Origin: Actibacterium sp. 188UL27-1
GTDB lineage: Bacteria > Pseudomonadota > Alphaproteobacteria > Rhodobacterales > Rhodobacteraceae
DNA length: 64,000 bases
Assembly: GCF_016901225.1 (NCBI RefSeq)
Contig: NZ_JAFEUL010000005.1
Location: forward strand, 1-64,000
Direction: 5' to 3'
Shown here: in pieces, positions 1-8,072 of the stretch
Layout: every line of letters begins with the position of its first letter
Numbering within the stretch: the first letter of the stretch is position 1
Made by a program: the position numbers and the translations under genes
The notes under the pieces: model-generated
What the model was told of the DNA's origin: nothing
Database searches by the model: none
Seen by the model: only the letters and a program-made list of their open reading frames with translations

Positions 1-1
1 C

Positions 2-100
2 AACCACCGTCCGCACACAAGCCTCGCTGGTATGACGCCAGCCGAATATGCTAACCGGTCAAAGGAAGACCAAAACCTGAACAGAGCTAACCTAAATTAG
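2..100 (+). pseudogene. IS3-family transposase (OrfB), C-terminal end only
   Basis: An open frame entering from the window edge ends with TAG at 98-100. It contains RPHTSLAGMTPAEYANRSK, the classic extreme C-terminus of IS3-family DDE transposases (integrase core OrfB, RPH-SL-tPaEya). Whether the element is intact cannot be judged because the rest lies outside the window. The right terminal repeat should lie shortly after 100 but was not identified. The next gene is tRNA-Gln, a common type of insertion neighbourhood. Typed as pseudogene only because it is partial here; it may be the end of a complete IS. Confidence 0.75.
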
Positions 101-391
101 CGGACTCTAAGGGGAGCAGGTCAAAATTAGTTGCTGGGATTTAGTGGAGGCGAATATCGTAATCGAACCAGTGCCCACGGAAATGGCCTGTCCCGTCCCC
201 GGTGCCGAATCCAAGACCGACTGGCTGCACTGTTCTGGGGCAGCTTCTCAAAACGAACAAAGGGGCCACTTCTGTAAACAGAAGGCTCCCAAACTCACCC
301 AAGATGATGAAAGTTCCATTCTTGCCCGGCAAAAGTGCCAAGTCTCGCTGGATAATTGCCAACTCTCGCCGGATGTCACAAACAGTAGCGT
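101..391. other. Non-coding stretch between IS3 tail and tRNA-Gln
   Basis: This stretch holds the presumed right end of the IS3 element and the 3' flank of tRNA-Gln. Open frames cross it on both strands but they run into the tRNA gene, match no family I recognise and have no ribosome binding site. I see no convincing gene. Confidence 0.5.
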
Positions 392-466
392 TGGCTGGGG
401 TGGTAGGATTCGAACCTACGATACACGGTACCAAAAACCGATGCCTTACCACTTGGCTACACCCCA
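392..466 (-). tRNA. tRNA-Gln(UUG)
   Basis: Read on the minus strand, the gene folds as a cloverleaf: acceptor TGGGGTG pairs with CACCCCA, the T-arm is GTAGG-TTCGAAT-CCTAC, and the anticodon loop TTTTGGT gives anticodon TTG (Gln, CAA). The CCA end is encoded at 392-394. The anticodon stem has a T-T mismatch at its outer pair (27-43). Without CCA the gene is 395-466. Confidence 0.95.
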
Positions 467-592
467 ACGGTGATGGGTCTTCTACTTATACGCATCGGGA
501 CGTGCAAGCGTTTGTGCCGCGGTTTTTCCCAAAATATTGAACGACGCGCCGAGCCGTCTTGTGGTCGTCTTAGATGGCTGCTGCAAGACCGG

Positions 593-1270
593 TCAGGCCG
601 TGCGATCGACGCGGTTGACGGTTTCGGCGACGGACATCAATGCGGCGTAATATTCCAGATCGTCCGATAGATAGTGTCGCAGGTTTTTTACACCCTGTTC
701 GGACAGCGGCGGCGCCGCACCATATTGGTTGCGGTGAGCCGAGATGTCATCTTGGGGGAAGTCAGGCACCGGTCCCAAGTCGAATTTTTTGGCAAATGCG
801 CGAAAATCGGCCTCGACGCTGGCCTGGCGCAGGATGAAAGCGGGTTTGCGGTAGATCAACGCGCCATGCATGTCATCGAGCACATCCACAAGACGGCGGC
901 GGATATGGCCGATGCTGCGCATGGCGATGATAGCAGGGAGTGGATCATCGGCGGACAGGGCCTCTGCCAGGTCGTTCGCCTCCGGGAAGCGGTCGAAACA
1001 CCACGCTTCCTTAGAGCTCCAATCCTGGTAATGCCGCGGTTGGCCCTTGCGTTTGCGGCTGTAGAACCCACTGTAAAACCGATCAAGCGGTTCCCGAATG
1101 GCAAAGAGATATTGCGCGTCTTTCGGCAGGTCGGACAAGGAAACCTTGTGCTTGTGCAGTACGAATTTGGCCTTCCCGTCCAACCGGCTATTCATGGCCT
1201 TCATGACAGACTTGGTTGCCGTGCCCGCCGTCTTTCCGATGTGCAAATAGTGGAACCGCGTGCGAAACAT
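593..1270 (-). CDS. Sulfotransferase family protein
   Basis: A 225-residue protein with the two PAPS-binding signatures of cytosolic/Golgi-type sulfotransferases: HIGKTAGT close to the N-terminus (5'-phosphosulfate loop) and IREPLDRFYSGF further in (3'-phosphate site). It should transfer sulfate from PAPS to an unknown acceptor, often a sugar or surface glycan. The ATG at 1270 starts MFRTRFHYLHIGKTAG. A longer reading back to 1324 would add 18 unlikely residues and run into the rpsI terminator region. The gene stands alone between tRNA-Gln and rpsI, which suggests an accessory insertion. Confidence 0.8.
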   Translation of the reverse strand: MFRTRFHYLHIGKTAGTATKSVMKAMNSRLDGKAKFVLHKHKVSLSDLPKDAQYLFAIREPLDRFYSGFYSRKRKGQPRHYQDWSSKEAWCFDRFPEANDLAEALSADDPLPAIIAMRSIGHIRRRLVDVLDDMHGALIYRKPAFILRQASVEADFRAFAKKFDLGPVPDFPQDDISAHRNQYGAAPPLSEQGVKNLRHYLSDDLEYYAALMSVAETVNRVDRTA

Positions 1271-1326
1271 GGGTCCTCTATCGCGCCCTGCCCCACGACA
1301 AACAACCAAAAAGCTGGCAAGCACCG

Positions 1327-1363
1327 AAATAAAAACGGGCCACTCCCGAAGAAATGGCCCGTT
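1327..1363 (-). terminator. Rho-independent terminator of rplM-rpsI
   Basis: On the minus strand AACGGGCCA (1363-1355) pairs perfectly with TGGCCCGTT (1342-1334) around a 12-base loop and is followed by TTTATTTC. It lies about 20 bases after the rpsI stop and separates the ribosomal operon from the sulfotransferase gene. Confidence 0.85.
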
Positions 1364-1384
1364 CCGATGACGTTGATGGTGGGT

Positions 1385-1879
1385 TTAGCGCTTGGAGAAC
1401 TGGAAGCTCTTCCGCGCCTTGGCCTTACCGTATTTCTTCCGCTCGACGACCCGGCTGTCGCGGGTCAGAAAACCTGCGGCCTTGAGCGCGCCGCGCAAGG
1501 ACGGATCGTAAAGCTGGAGTGCTTTGGAGATGCCGTGCTTGACCGCGCCAGCTTGACCCGACAGACCACCGCCTTTGACGGTCGCAGTGACGTCAAATTC
1601 GTCCTCTCGACCGGCAACTTCGAACGGCTGGCGCAGGATCATCTGCAGCACAGGCCGGGCGAAATAGGTCTTGATCTCTTTGCCATTCACCGTGACCTTG
1701 CCTGAGCCCGGGCGGATCCAGACGCGGGCCACCGCATCCTTGCGCTTGCCGGTGGCGTAGGAGCGGCCCAGCTCGTCCCGGACGGGATCCCGCGGGGTCA
1801 TGGTCTCGACCACAACGGCGGCTTCCGTACCTTCGACGGCCGCGTTGAGCTCTTCGAGCGATTTGATCTCTTCAGCCAT
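1385..1879 (-). CDS. rpsI: 30S ribosomal protein S9
   Basis: A 164-residue S9 of the small ribosomal subunit. The family core starts at about residue 39 ([17 protein letters not shown]) and ends in the conserved C-terminal tail RKSFQFSKR, which reaches the P-site tRNA. The 38-residue acidic N-terminal extension rich in Glu and Ala is usual for alphaproteobacteria. The gene follows rplM after 3 bases, so the two are surely cotranscribed, and a strong terminator lies just downstream. Confidence 0.97.
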   Translation of the reverse strand: MAEEIKSLEELNAAVEGTEAAVVVETMTPRDPVRDELGRSYATGKRKDAVARVWIRPGSGKVTVNGKEIKTYFARPVLQMILRQPFEVAGREDEFDVTATVKGGGLSGQAGAVKHGISKALQLYDPSLRGALKAAGFLTRDSRVVERKKYGKAKARKSFQFSKR

Positions 1880-1882
1880 GTC

Positions 1883-2344
1883 TTATGCGCTCCGGGTGTT
1901 TTTCTTGTTCATGGACCGAACGTCCAATGTTTGGGGGTCCTGCGCCTCATGCGGATGCTCACCACCTGCATAAACACGCAGGTTGGTCATCTGGTGGCGG
2001 GACAGCTTGTTGCCGGGCAGCATCCGCTTGACGGCCTGGGTTACGACACGCTCGGGGTGCTTGCCCTCAAGGATCTGCCCCGTGGTACGGCTCTTAATGC
2101 CGCCCGGATAGCCCGTGTGCCAATAGTTCGGCTTCATGCGTTTGTTGCCGGTCAACTGCACCTTGTCGGCGTTGATGACGATGACGTTGTCGCCCATATC
2201 CATATGCGGCGTAAACGTGGCCTTATGCTTGCCACGCAGACGGTTGGCGACGATCGAGGCCAGACGACCCAGAACGATGCCTTCGGCGTCGATCAGGATC
2301 CACTTCTTCTCAATATCCGCCGGTGTTGCGGTGAACGTTTTCAT
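1883..2344 (-). CDS. rplM: 50S ribosomal protein L13
   Basis: A 153-residue L13 of the large ribosomal subunit and an early assembly protein. The family pattern is clear: [18 protein letters not shown] near the start, then [15 protein letters not shown] and a KRMLPGNKL segment. I start at the ATG at 2344 ([10 protein letters not shown]), which has AGGG eight bases upstream and fits the alphaproteobacterial start. The in-frame ATGs at 2377 and 2365 would add only non-conserved residues. It is first in the rplM-rpsI operon. Confidence 0.96.
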   Translation of the reverse strand: MKTFTATPADIEKKWILIDAEGIVLGRLASIVANRLRGKHKATFTPHMDMGDNVIVINADKVQLTGNKRMKPNYWHTGYPGGIKSRTTGQILEGKHPERVVTQAVKRMLPGNKLSRHQMTNLRVYAGGEHPHEAQDPQTLDVRSMNKKNTRSA

Positions 2345-2441
2345 GTTTCTTGCCCTGGAATTCATGCGGTTGGCCAAACGACCGGTATCAGATGGCGTGT
2401 TTTAAGGATACCACCGCCCAAGTCAACACATGATGCGCTCG

Positions 2442-2470
2442 ATTAAATAAGCCAAAACAATGCTTTACAA
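2442..2470 (-). promoter_or_regulatory. Candidate sigma-70 promoter of rplM-rpsI
   Basis: On the minus strand TTGTAA (2470-2465) and TTTAAT (2447-2442) are separated by exactly 17 bases, with an AT-rich upstream flank. The position, about 100 bases before the rplM ATG in an otherwise empty 220-base gap, suits a housekeeping promoter. It was read by eye only. Confidence 0.45.
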
Positions 2471-2567
2471 ATACGGTATAAATATACCCCATGTTTATTT
2501 GATATTTACCCCACGGCACAAATGTGACCCAAGGGCTGCCTTTGCGTTTTGAAATATAAGAATTTGG

Positions 2568-3578
2568 TCAGCTGTACCGACGGCGCAGCACAGCCAGGCC
2601 GCCAAATGCCGCCAGCAGCAAGGGCAAGCTAGCCGGCAGCGGCACGGCTGTGACCTGCCCCGGTTGATCCGGCAGATCACCGCGGAACGGCTGAAGATGC
2701 AGTTCACCATTTGTCAGGCTGATCTCACGCGCCAGAACCGATCCTTCGGTGCTGCCACCAAAGCCCGAGATAAACGCGTTGGGTGCCAAAACAGACCCGA
2801 TGATGGCCGAATTCACCTGTAGCGTCTCCGCTTCGTAGAAGTTCCACAGGATCTGGGTCGCGGCACTTTTGCCACCGCTAGCATTCATCCCATAGGTCCC
2901 CGCTGTCCCGGACACATTGACGATGACCGTCTCGTCCTGATCCACGTCCGCCAGAAACGTGCCGCTCGACAGCTGATCCAATGAGACATTCAGGATCGTG
3001 ACGCGGGAGGCATCCCAATTGTCACCCTCGGACTGGATGGCGTTGTTCAGCGCGTCAAAGCGTTTCTGGTTCGGGTCGGCAAACACAAGATCCTCGCCCG
3101 TCAGACCGGACAGATAGGCAGAATAGCTGACGATACCGGCGAAATCGATTTGGGGAAACTTGGCCTCAAATGCCAGATCACCGGATTGGCCGCTGGTCAC
3201 GGTGTTAAAGTTGTTCAGGCCGGAATAGCTTCCGCCGACAAACGTTTCCAGGTTACCGCCGCTTTGCTCGATCTGGGTGTTGGCATCGCCACCGATGACA
3301 ATCTCACCACGACCCGAAATCTTGCCGATGGTCGCGTTGCCCAAGACCACGACATTCTGATTGGGGCCATTCGGAAGGTCGGCCACAAACCCGGTCTGGA
3401 TCTGGCTGCCGGTGAGGTCACCGCCCACGTAAAGGCGACCCTCGACCTCCTGCTGGCTGTTGAAATCGCCGGACGACACCGCGTTATAGATGGTCAGTAT
3501 CTGTTCGACATCAACCGACGCGGCCTGGCCCAGGCCAGCGCAAATGATCAGCGGCAATGCAGTCAAACAACGGAGCAT
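2568..3578 (-). CDS. Choice-of-anchor A domain protein with VPLPA C-terminal sorting signal
   Basis: A 336-residue exported protein. It has a signal peptide (hydrophobic to about residue 20, AxA-like GQAAS cut). The body opens with YNAVSSGDFNSQQEVEGRL and YVGGD, the pattern of choice-of-anchor A domains. The C-terminus is a PEP-CTERM-like tripartite tail: VPLPASLPLLLAAFGG, hydrophobic stretch, then RRR. In alphaproteobacteria such VPLPA tails are handled by an exosortase; none is encoded in this window. The start at 3578 has GAGG 9 bases upstream. It is probably displayed on the surface or shed into the matrix. Confidence 0.8.
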   Translation of the reverse strand: MLRCLTALPLIICAGLGQAASVDVEQILTIYNAVSSGDFNSQQEVEGRLYVGGDLTGSQIQTGFVADLPNGPNQNVVVLGNATIGKISGRGEIVIGGDANTQIEQSGGNLETFVGGSYSGLNNFNTVTSGQSGDLAFEAKFPQIDFAGIVSYSAYLSGLTGEDLVFADPNQKRFDALNNAIQSEGDNWDASRVTILNVSLDQLSSGTFLADVDQDETVIVNVSGTAGTYGMNASGGKSAATQILWNFYEAETLQVNSAIIGSVLAPNAFISGFGGSTEGSVLAREISLTNGELHLQPFRGDLPDQPGQVTAVPLPASLPLLLAAFGGLAVLRRRYS

Positions 3579-3726
3579 GGCGTGATACCTCGAAAGCGTT
3601 GAGACGCGTGTCCTTGCCACGCGCGGTTATCCGGTAATTAACCGTGCCATCGGGGCATTTCAAAGGCGGGAACGCGTCAGAACGCAGGGGCGCATGGTGA
3701 GGTAACTGCCCTAATTCCCCTTGTTT

Positions 3727-4164
3727 TCAGGATTGTTTGGGGGCCGGGGGGATGGCATAGGTTAATCCAGCCCGCGCCACCACCTGTGGCTGACCGTCCG
3801 AAAATAACATCGCATCGCCAACGGCCAATTGACGGCCCAGTTTCAGCAGCCGGGCCTCACAGACAAGATCCGCGTCCCGTGCCGGTTTGCGCATGAAATC
3901 GATGCTGCAATTCGTCGTCACCGCCAAGGCGACAGGGCCCAGCCGGGACAGGATCGCCAGGTAAATGGCGACATCGGCCAAGGCAAACATCGACGGGCCA
4001 GAGACCGTTCCGCCAGGGCGCAGATGCCGATCCCCGACCCGCAATCGTACGCGCAGGCTGTCTGGATCCAGGTGATCGATGGCAAAGTCATCACCGACCT
4101 GCGGGAAATCCCGCTCCAGGAACGTCTCAAGCTCGGCAATCGTCATCTTCAGTGCCTCGGCCAT
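3727..4164 (-). CDS. PaaI-family (hotdog) thioesterase
   Basis: A 145-residue hotdog-fold protein. The central RPGGTVSGPSMFALADVAIY is typical of PaaI-type acyl-CoA thioesterases, where the Gly-rich loop and the following helix form the active site. It is followed by the strand pattern AVTTNCSIDFMRKP. The likely role is hydrolysis of an acyl- or aroyl-CoA. The ATG at 4164 has a strong GGAAGGG site. It is divergent from the enoyl-CoA hydratase gene (57 bases apart), suggesting shared control of acyl-CoA metabolism. The substrate cannot be read from the sequence. Confidence 0.85.
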   Translation of the reverse strand: MAEALKMTIAELETFLERDFPQVGDDFAIDHLDPDSLRVRLRVGDRHLRPGGTVSGPSMFALADVAIYLAILSRLGPVALAVTTNCSIDFMRKPARDADLVCEARLLKLGRQLAVGDAMLFSDGQPQVVARAGLTYAIPPAPKQS

Positions 4165-4221
4165 CGCTTCCCCTTCCGCGCCATCTGGCTTACGCTGCCG
4201 CCAAAGAAGGGAAATAACAAG

Positions 4222-5019
4222 ATGAGCGAGCCGGTACTGTTGCGTGAAGATACGGGGCCGATCCGACGGTTGACCCTGAATCGACCCGCGGCCCTGAATG
4301 CCCTGTCCGATGAGCTGCTGGCAGCCCTGCAAACCGAAATCGATGCGCTCCATGACGCGCCGACCATCCGCGCCGTCATCATCCGCGGTGCGGGCAAGGT
4401 GTTTTGCGCGGGCCATGACCTGCGCGAAATGCAGGCGGGGCGGCAATCAAAGGACGGCGGGCAGGCGTATTTCGCCGATCTGTTCAGCCGCTGCACCGCG
4501 GTCATGACCGGCTTGCAACAGATCCCGCAGCCCGTAATCGCCCAGATCCATGGCATCGCCACCGCTGCGGGATGCCAGTTGGTGGCCAGTTGCGATATGG
4601 CCGTCGCCACGCGGGAAACCCGGTTTGGGGTGAATGGCGTGAATATCGGCCTGTTTTGTTCCACACCCATGGTCGCGCTCAGCCGCAATATCCCGCGCAA
4701 GCAGGCGTTCGAGATGCTGACGACCGGCCAGTTCATCTCTGCCGACCGGGCCGAGGCGTTGGGCCTGATCAACCGGGCCACCGATCCCGGTGCCGAAGAG
4801 GCCGCAGCCCTCGATCTGGCACAGGTGGTGGCCGACAAACTGACTGCCGCGGTCAAGGTCGGCAAGCGGGCGTTTTATGAACAGCTTCAGATGCCGTTGG
4901 ACGAAGCCTATGCCCATACCGGCGCCGTGATGGTCGACAACATGTTGTGGCGCGACACGGATGAAGGCATCACCGCCTTCCTTGAAAAGCGCCCGCCCGA
5001 TTGGGCCGGTCACAACTGA
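4222..5019 (+). CDS. Enoyl-CoA hydratase/isomerase family protein
   Basis: A 265-residue crotonase-fold enzyme. The N-terminus has RLTLNRPAALNALS. The first oxyanion-hole segment is CAGHDLREM and the second follows HGIATAAGCQL. The ACQL-type position and the C-terminal KRAFYEQL with an EGITAFLEKRPP tail match the ECH family. It probably hydrates or isomerises enoyl-CoA in fatty or aromatic acid breakdown. The ATG at 4222 follows AAGAAGGGA. Its stop is directly followed by the start of the NTP transferase gene, so the two form an operon. Confidence 0.88.
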   Translation: MSEPVLLREDTGPIRRLTLNRPAALNALSDELLAALQTEIDALHDAPTIRAVIIRGAGKVFCAGHDLREMQAGRQSKDGGQAYFADLFSRCTAVMTGLQQIPQPVIAQIHGIATAAGCQLVASCDMAVATRETRFGVNGVNIGLFCSTPMVALSRNIPRKQAFEMLTTGQFISADRAEALGLINRATDPGAEEAAALDLAQVVADKLTAAVKVGKRAFYEQLQMPLDEAYAHTGAVMVDNMLWRDTDEGITAFLEKRPPDWAGHN

Positions 5020-5616
5020 ATGATCCCAATCCTGATCCTGGCCGCAGGGCAATCCAGCCGAATGCGCGGCACGGACAAGCTGCTGGAAACCGTGGATGGG
5101 GTACCCTTGCTCCGCCATCAGGCGATCACCGCGCTGAACGTATCGGACCCGGTATTGATCACCCTGCCCCAACCGCCCCACCCCCGCCACGACCTGCTGG
5201 CGGATCTGGCGGTGACACCCGTCCCGTTGCCAGACGGTCCGATGGACATGTCAGCCAGCCTCAGGGCCGGGATCGACGCATTGCCGCGCGAAGCCACAGG
5301 CGTGCTGGTGCATCTCGCCGACATGCCGGACGTCACCGAAACCGATCTGCGCACCATCATAGGAGCCACCCGGGATCACCCCGGACCACTCATCTGGCGC
5401 GCAACGACAGCACATGGCGTGCCGGGCCACCCGATCCTGTTCGACGCGGCACTCTTTCCCCGGTTTGCGGATCTGCACGGGGATCGCGGGGCAAGATCTG
5501 TTATCGAGGCGGAACGGGCCCAGGTGCACCACGTCCTGCTTCCGCACAACCACGCCATCACCGACCTTGATACGCCCGAAGACTGGCAAAATTGGCGGGA
5601 TCGCGCCGGTCGCTAG
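5020..5616 (+). CDS. MobA-like NTP transferase (MocA/PucB-type nucleotidyltransferase)
   Basis: A 198-residue protein that opens with ILILAAGQSSRMRGTDKLLE, the NTP-binding loop and Lys of MobA-like transferases. It continues with a LVHLADMPDVTETDL metal site and HGVPGHPILFD. The family includes molybdenum-cofactor cytidylyl- and guanylyltransferases. The GHP segment resembles MocA/PucB-type enzymes that load cofactor onto xanthine-dehydrogenase-like enzymes, but no such enzyme is nearby. The ATG touches the TGA of the hydratase gene (TGAATG). Confidence 0.82.
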   Translation: MIPILILAAGQSSRMRGTDKLLETVDGVPLLRHQAITALNVSDPVLITLPQPPHPRHDLLADLAVTPVPLPDGPMDMSASLRAGIDALPREATGVLVHLADMPDVTETDLRTIIGATRDHPGPLIWRATTAHGVPGHPILFDAALFPRFADLHGDRGARSVIEAERAQVHHVLLPHNHAITDLDTPEDWQNWRDRAGR

Positions 5617-5749
5617 GACCCCAAAGCGGGTTGGCCACAACTTCGACAAAGTCAGATCGAAGTTTCACCTTTTTACCTCTCTACCGTCCACCTCAAGCGG
5701 CCAGACCGATCCGGGGCACGACCCTTGATGCGGGAATACCGGCCTGGAG

Positions 5750-5823
5750 CTTGACCCCGCCCCGGCGGATCCATGGTCAAGCAGCGCAAGGGTTGTGACC
5801 ATGGCCTCCCCCTTGGTCACAAC
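5750..5823. repeat. Two tandem inverted repeats between convergent genes
   Basis: CTTGACC (5750-5756) pairs with GGTCAAG (5775-5781), and GTTGTGACC (5792-5800) pairs perfectly with GGTCACAAC (5815-5823). Both hairpins lie in the 237-base gap where the NTP transferase and sigma factor genes converge. They may act as a bidirectional terminator, although neither is followed by a T run. Confidence 0.5.
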
Positions 5824-5853
5824 ACCCCCGATTTGCACGATCTGCGAAGGTGC

Positions 5854-7074
5854 TCATATCACGCGCGCTGCCAGGATGGCCATGCGGCGCTCCTCCAACC
5901 AACGGCGCGACGGCACATCCGTGGCCAGCACAATCGCGCGATCATAGGCGGTGGCAGCCTGACTCACGTCACCGGACCTGGCCAACAGATGCGCCCGCAC
6001 GGCCCAGGCCGGTTGGAAACCTGCAACTGCCTCGGGCGCGATCTGGTCCAGCAGTGCCAAGCCCTGAACTGGGCCCGCATCTTCCCCCACGGCGGCCGCA
6101 TGGCTGACAGCTGCACCGACGGTTGGATAAAGCTGGCGCAACCCGGCATAAAGCTGGGACAGCGCGCGCCAATCCGTCTGACCGGAGACCGCGCGTGCCG
6201 CGTGAACCGACTGGATCGCCGCCTCCAGCTGGAACCGGCCCATCCGCTTGGCCTGCGCGGCCCGGGTCAGCAAATGGGCGGCCTGATCAATCAATGAGGT
6301 ATCCCACAGCGCCGTATCCTGTTCCGGCACCGGCACCAGCATCCCGTCGCGCAACCGGGCCGGCTCCCGCGCGATGACAAAACAGATCAACGCCTGCAGC
6401 CCAAGCGCTTCGGGATCAGGCGCGCTCAGATGGGCGGCCAGGGTGGCAAGATAGGCGGCCTCCTGGCGCAGATCATCCGGACCGCCCACAGACAGCCAAT
6501 CCAACGAGAACGCGCCATAGATCGCCTCCAGAACAGCGGTCAGTCGGTTGGGTTCGGTCGCCTCATCGGGAAGGCGGAACGGAATGCGCGCCGCCTTGAT
6601 CTTGCGTTTGACCCGGACCAGACGCTGCGCCATGGCATTGGGAGAGATCAGGAAGGCCGCGCCGATCCGGTCCGCCTCCAACCCCAACACGGTTTGCAGC
6701 ATCAGCGGGGTATGGAGCGCGGGGTCAATGGCCGGATGCGCACAGACGAACATCAGCTTCAGGCGCTCATCGGGGATGGCTTCATGGGGATCAGCGGCCG
6801 TGGCAGGCTCCTCGGGCAGGGCATCACAAGGGTCGACACGGGCGGCTTTGCGCCTCATATCGATCAATCGGCGGCGCGCCGTGGTCAGCAGCCAGGCCTC
6901 TGGCTGGTCGGGAATGCCGGTGCGCGGCCAGTGATCCAGCGCGCGGGCCAATGCGTCGGCCAAGGCATCCTCCGCCCCGGCAATATCGCTCGCGCGCGCC
7001 GACAGGATCGCCAAAAGCCGTCCATAGGAGGCGCACATAACCTCGGTAATGCGCGCCTCGACACCTGTATTCAC
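5854..7074 (-). CDS. ECF sigma factor with long C-terminal extension (ECF42 type)
   Basis: A 406-residue protein. An ECF sigma region 2/4 module fills the first roughly 165 residues (DALARALDHWPRTGIPDQPEAWL, then LTTARRRLIDMRRKA; region 4 near LISPNAMAQRLVRVKRKI). A helical, TPR-like extension of about 240 residues follows. The Pro-Glu-Ala-Trp-Leu motif, this length and the upstream YCII gene match ECF42 factors, which are genetically linked to DGPF/YCII proteins and lack an obvious anti-sigma factor. The start is GTG, overlapping the YCII stop as GTGA, so it is translationally coupled. Confidence 0.88.
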   Translation of the reverse strand: MNTGVEARITEVMCASYGRLLAILSARASDIAGAEDALADALARALDHWPRTGIPDQPEAWLLTTARRRLIDMRRKAARVDPCDALPEEPATAADPHEAIPDERLKLMFVCAHPAIDPALHTPLMLQTVLGLEADRIGAAFLISPNAMAQRLVRVKRKIKAARIPFRLPDEATEPNRLTAVLEAIYGAFSLDWLSVGGPDDLRQEAAYLATLAAHLSAPDPEALGLQALICFVIAREPARLRDGMLVPVPEQDTALWDTSLIDQAAHLLTRAAQAKRMGRFQLEAAIQSVHAARAVSGQTDWRALSQLYAGLRQLYPTVGAAVSHAAAVGEDAGPVQGLALLDQIAPEAVAGFQPAWAVRAHLLARSGDVSQAATAYDRAIVLATDVPSRRWLEERRMAILAARVI

Positions 7075-7424
7075 GCGCTGCCCATGGCAGAGGCGCGGAC
7101 CTCAACCTTGCCGGTCCGGGCTGCCGGGCATTTCGCCGCCCAATCCAGCGCCGCATCCAGATCCGCCACATCAATCGTGAAAAATCCGCCCAAGGTCTCC
7201 TTCGTCTCGGCAAAGGGGCCGTCTTGAATACGCGTCCCGCCATGCTTCAGCGTGACCGTCGTCGCAGTGTCGGCGGGGTGCAGCCAATCGGTATCGATAA
7301 ACACACCAGCCTCCTGCAAGGCAGCGATATAAGCGCCGTAAATCTCTTTCTCGCGCTCCCAATCCTCGGGGGTCATATCGGCGATATCGGCGGGGTCGGT
7401 ATAAAGTAAAAGTGTGTAACGCAT
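7071..7424 (-). CDS. YCII/DGPF-domain protein
   Basis: A 117-residue protein beginning MRYTLLLYTDP with the hallmark DGPFAETKE motif. It is a small YCII-related fold often found as partner of ECF42 sigma factors; its molecular role is unknown, though it may sense a ligand or modulate the factor. ATGs exist at 7442, 7430 and 7424. I prefer 7424 because AGAGGG lies eight bases before it and the family starts at MRY. It overlaps the sigma-factor gene by four bases. Confidence 0.9.
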   Translation of the reverse strand: MRYTLLLYTDPADIADMTPEDWEREKEIYGAYIAALQEAGVFIDTDWLHPADTATTVTLKHGGTRIQDGPFAETKETLGGFFTIDVADLDAALDWAAKCPAARTGKVEVRASAMGSA

Positions 7425-7448
7425 GGTCATGTCCCTCTTCATGCTCGT

Positions 7449-7955
7449 TTAGGCATTAGCCAGATTTTTCAGGCCTTGATCGAAAGTCTTGCCCATCATG
7501 CCATCCATGAACAGGCCCAAGACGCGGGCAACCGGGTTCATTCCCATATGGATATCCATATCCCAGGTGACTTTGCTGCCACCGTCGACCGGGGTGACCT
7601 GGATGGATTGGGTGGGTTTCCCCCTCGCGCCCAGATCAATCGAGTAGGTGACAGAGGTTTCAGTAAGCGCCGTAACCGTCTGGGCCCCCTTGCCTTCCTT
7701 GCCCGCAAAGCGGAAGCCCGAGCCGATACCGGCATCGGGACCAAACAGGTCGATCTTCAGGTTGGGATCGCTGTTCTTGTAAGGGTTGAATGTCTGATAC
7801 CCTGCGTTTGACGCGACCAGCGCCATCACGGCCTCAGGCGGTTTGGGCACGAATGCCGTCCGCTCCACATGGACGTGCGCAGGGATCAGGTAGGTCGCCA
7901 GGACAGCGGCGGTCAATATGCCGCCGCCGACCATCAGGGTTTGTGTCAGTGTCAT
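7449..7955 (-). CDS. SRPBCC-family (START-like) protein with N-terminal membrane anchor
   Basis: A 168-residue protein. Residues about 5-25 form one hydrophobic segment (signal anchor or signal peptide), followed by an SRPBCC/polyketide-cyclase-like domain: VHVERTAFVPKPPEAVMALV, then GYQTFNPYK and the C-terminal TWDMDIHMGMNPVARVLG helix. It would bind a hydrophobic ligand outside the membrane. An AGGAG site lies six bases before the ATG. It is first in the operon SRPBCC-YCII-ECF42 (24-base gap to YCII), which suggests it belongs to the stress response run by the sigma factor. Confidence 0.82.
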   Translation of the reverse strand: MTLTQTLMVGGGILTAAVLATYLIPAHVHVERTAFVPKPPEAVMALVASNAGYQTFNPYKNSDPNLKIDLFGPDAGIGSGFRFAGKEGKGAQTVTALTETSVTYSIDLGARGKPTQSIQVTPVDGGSKVTWDMDIHMGMNPVARVLGLFMDGMMGKTFDQGLKNLANA

Positions 7956-8072
7956 CTGTCTCTCCTGTCATGGGGAAAGCAACAGCGCTTTCACTGACAT
8001 GACGGGCGAGCGACCGGTCAATCGACACTTCACCAAAAAAAATCGAAACTTTTTTCTTTGCCCTTGACGTTG

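Noticed and set aside
141-540. Several frames of about 110 codons across 141-540 on both strands
   Set aside because: They run through the tRNA-Gln gene, lack a ribosome site and resemble no family.
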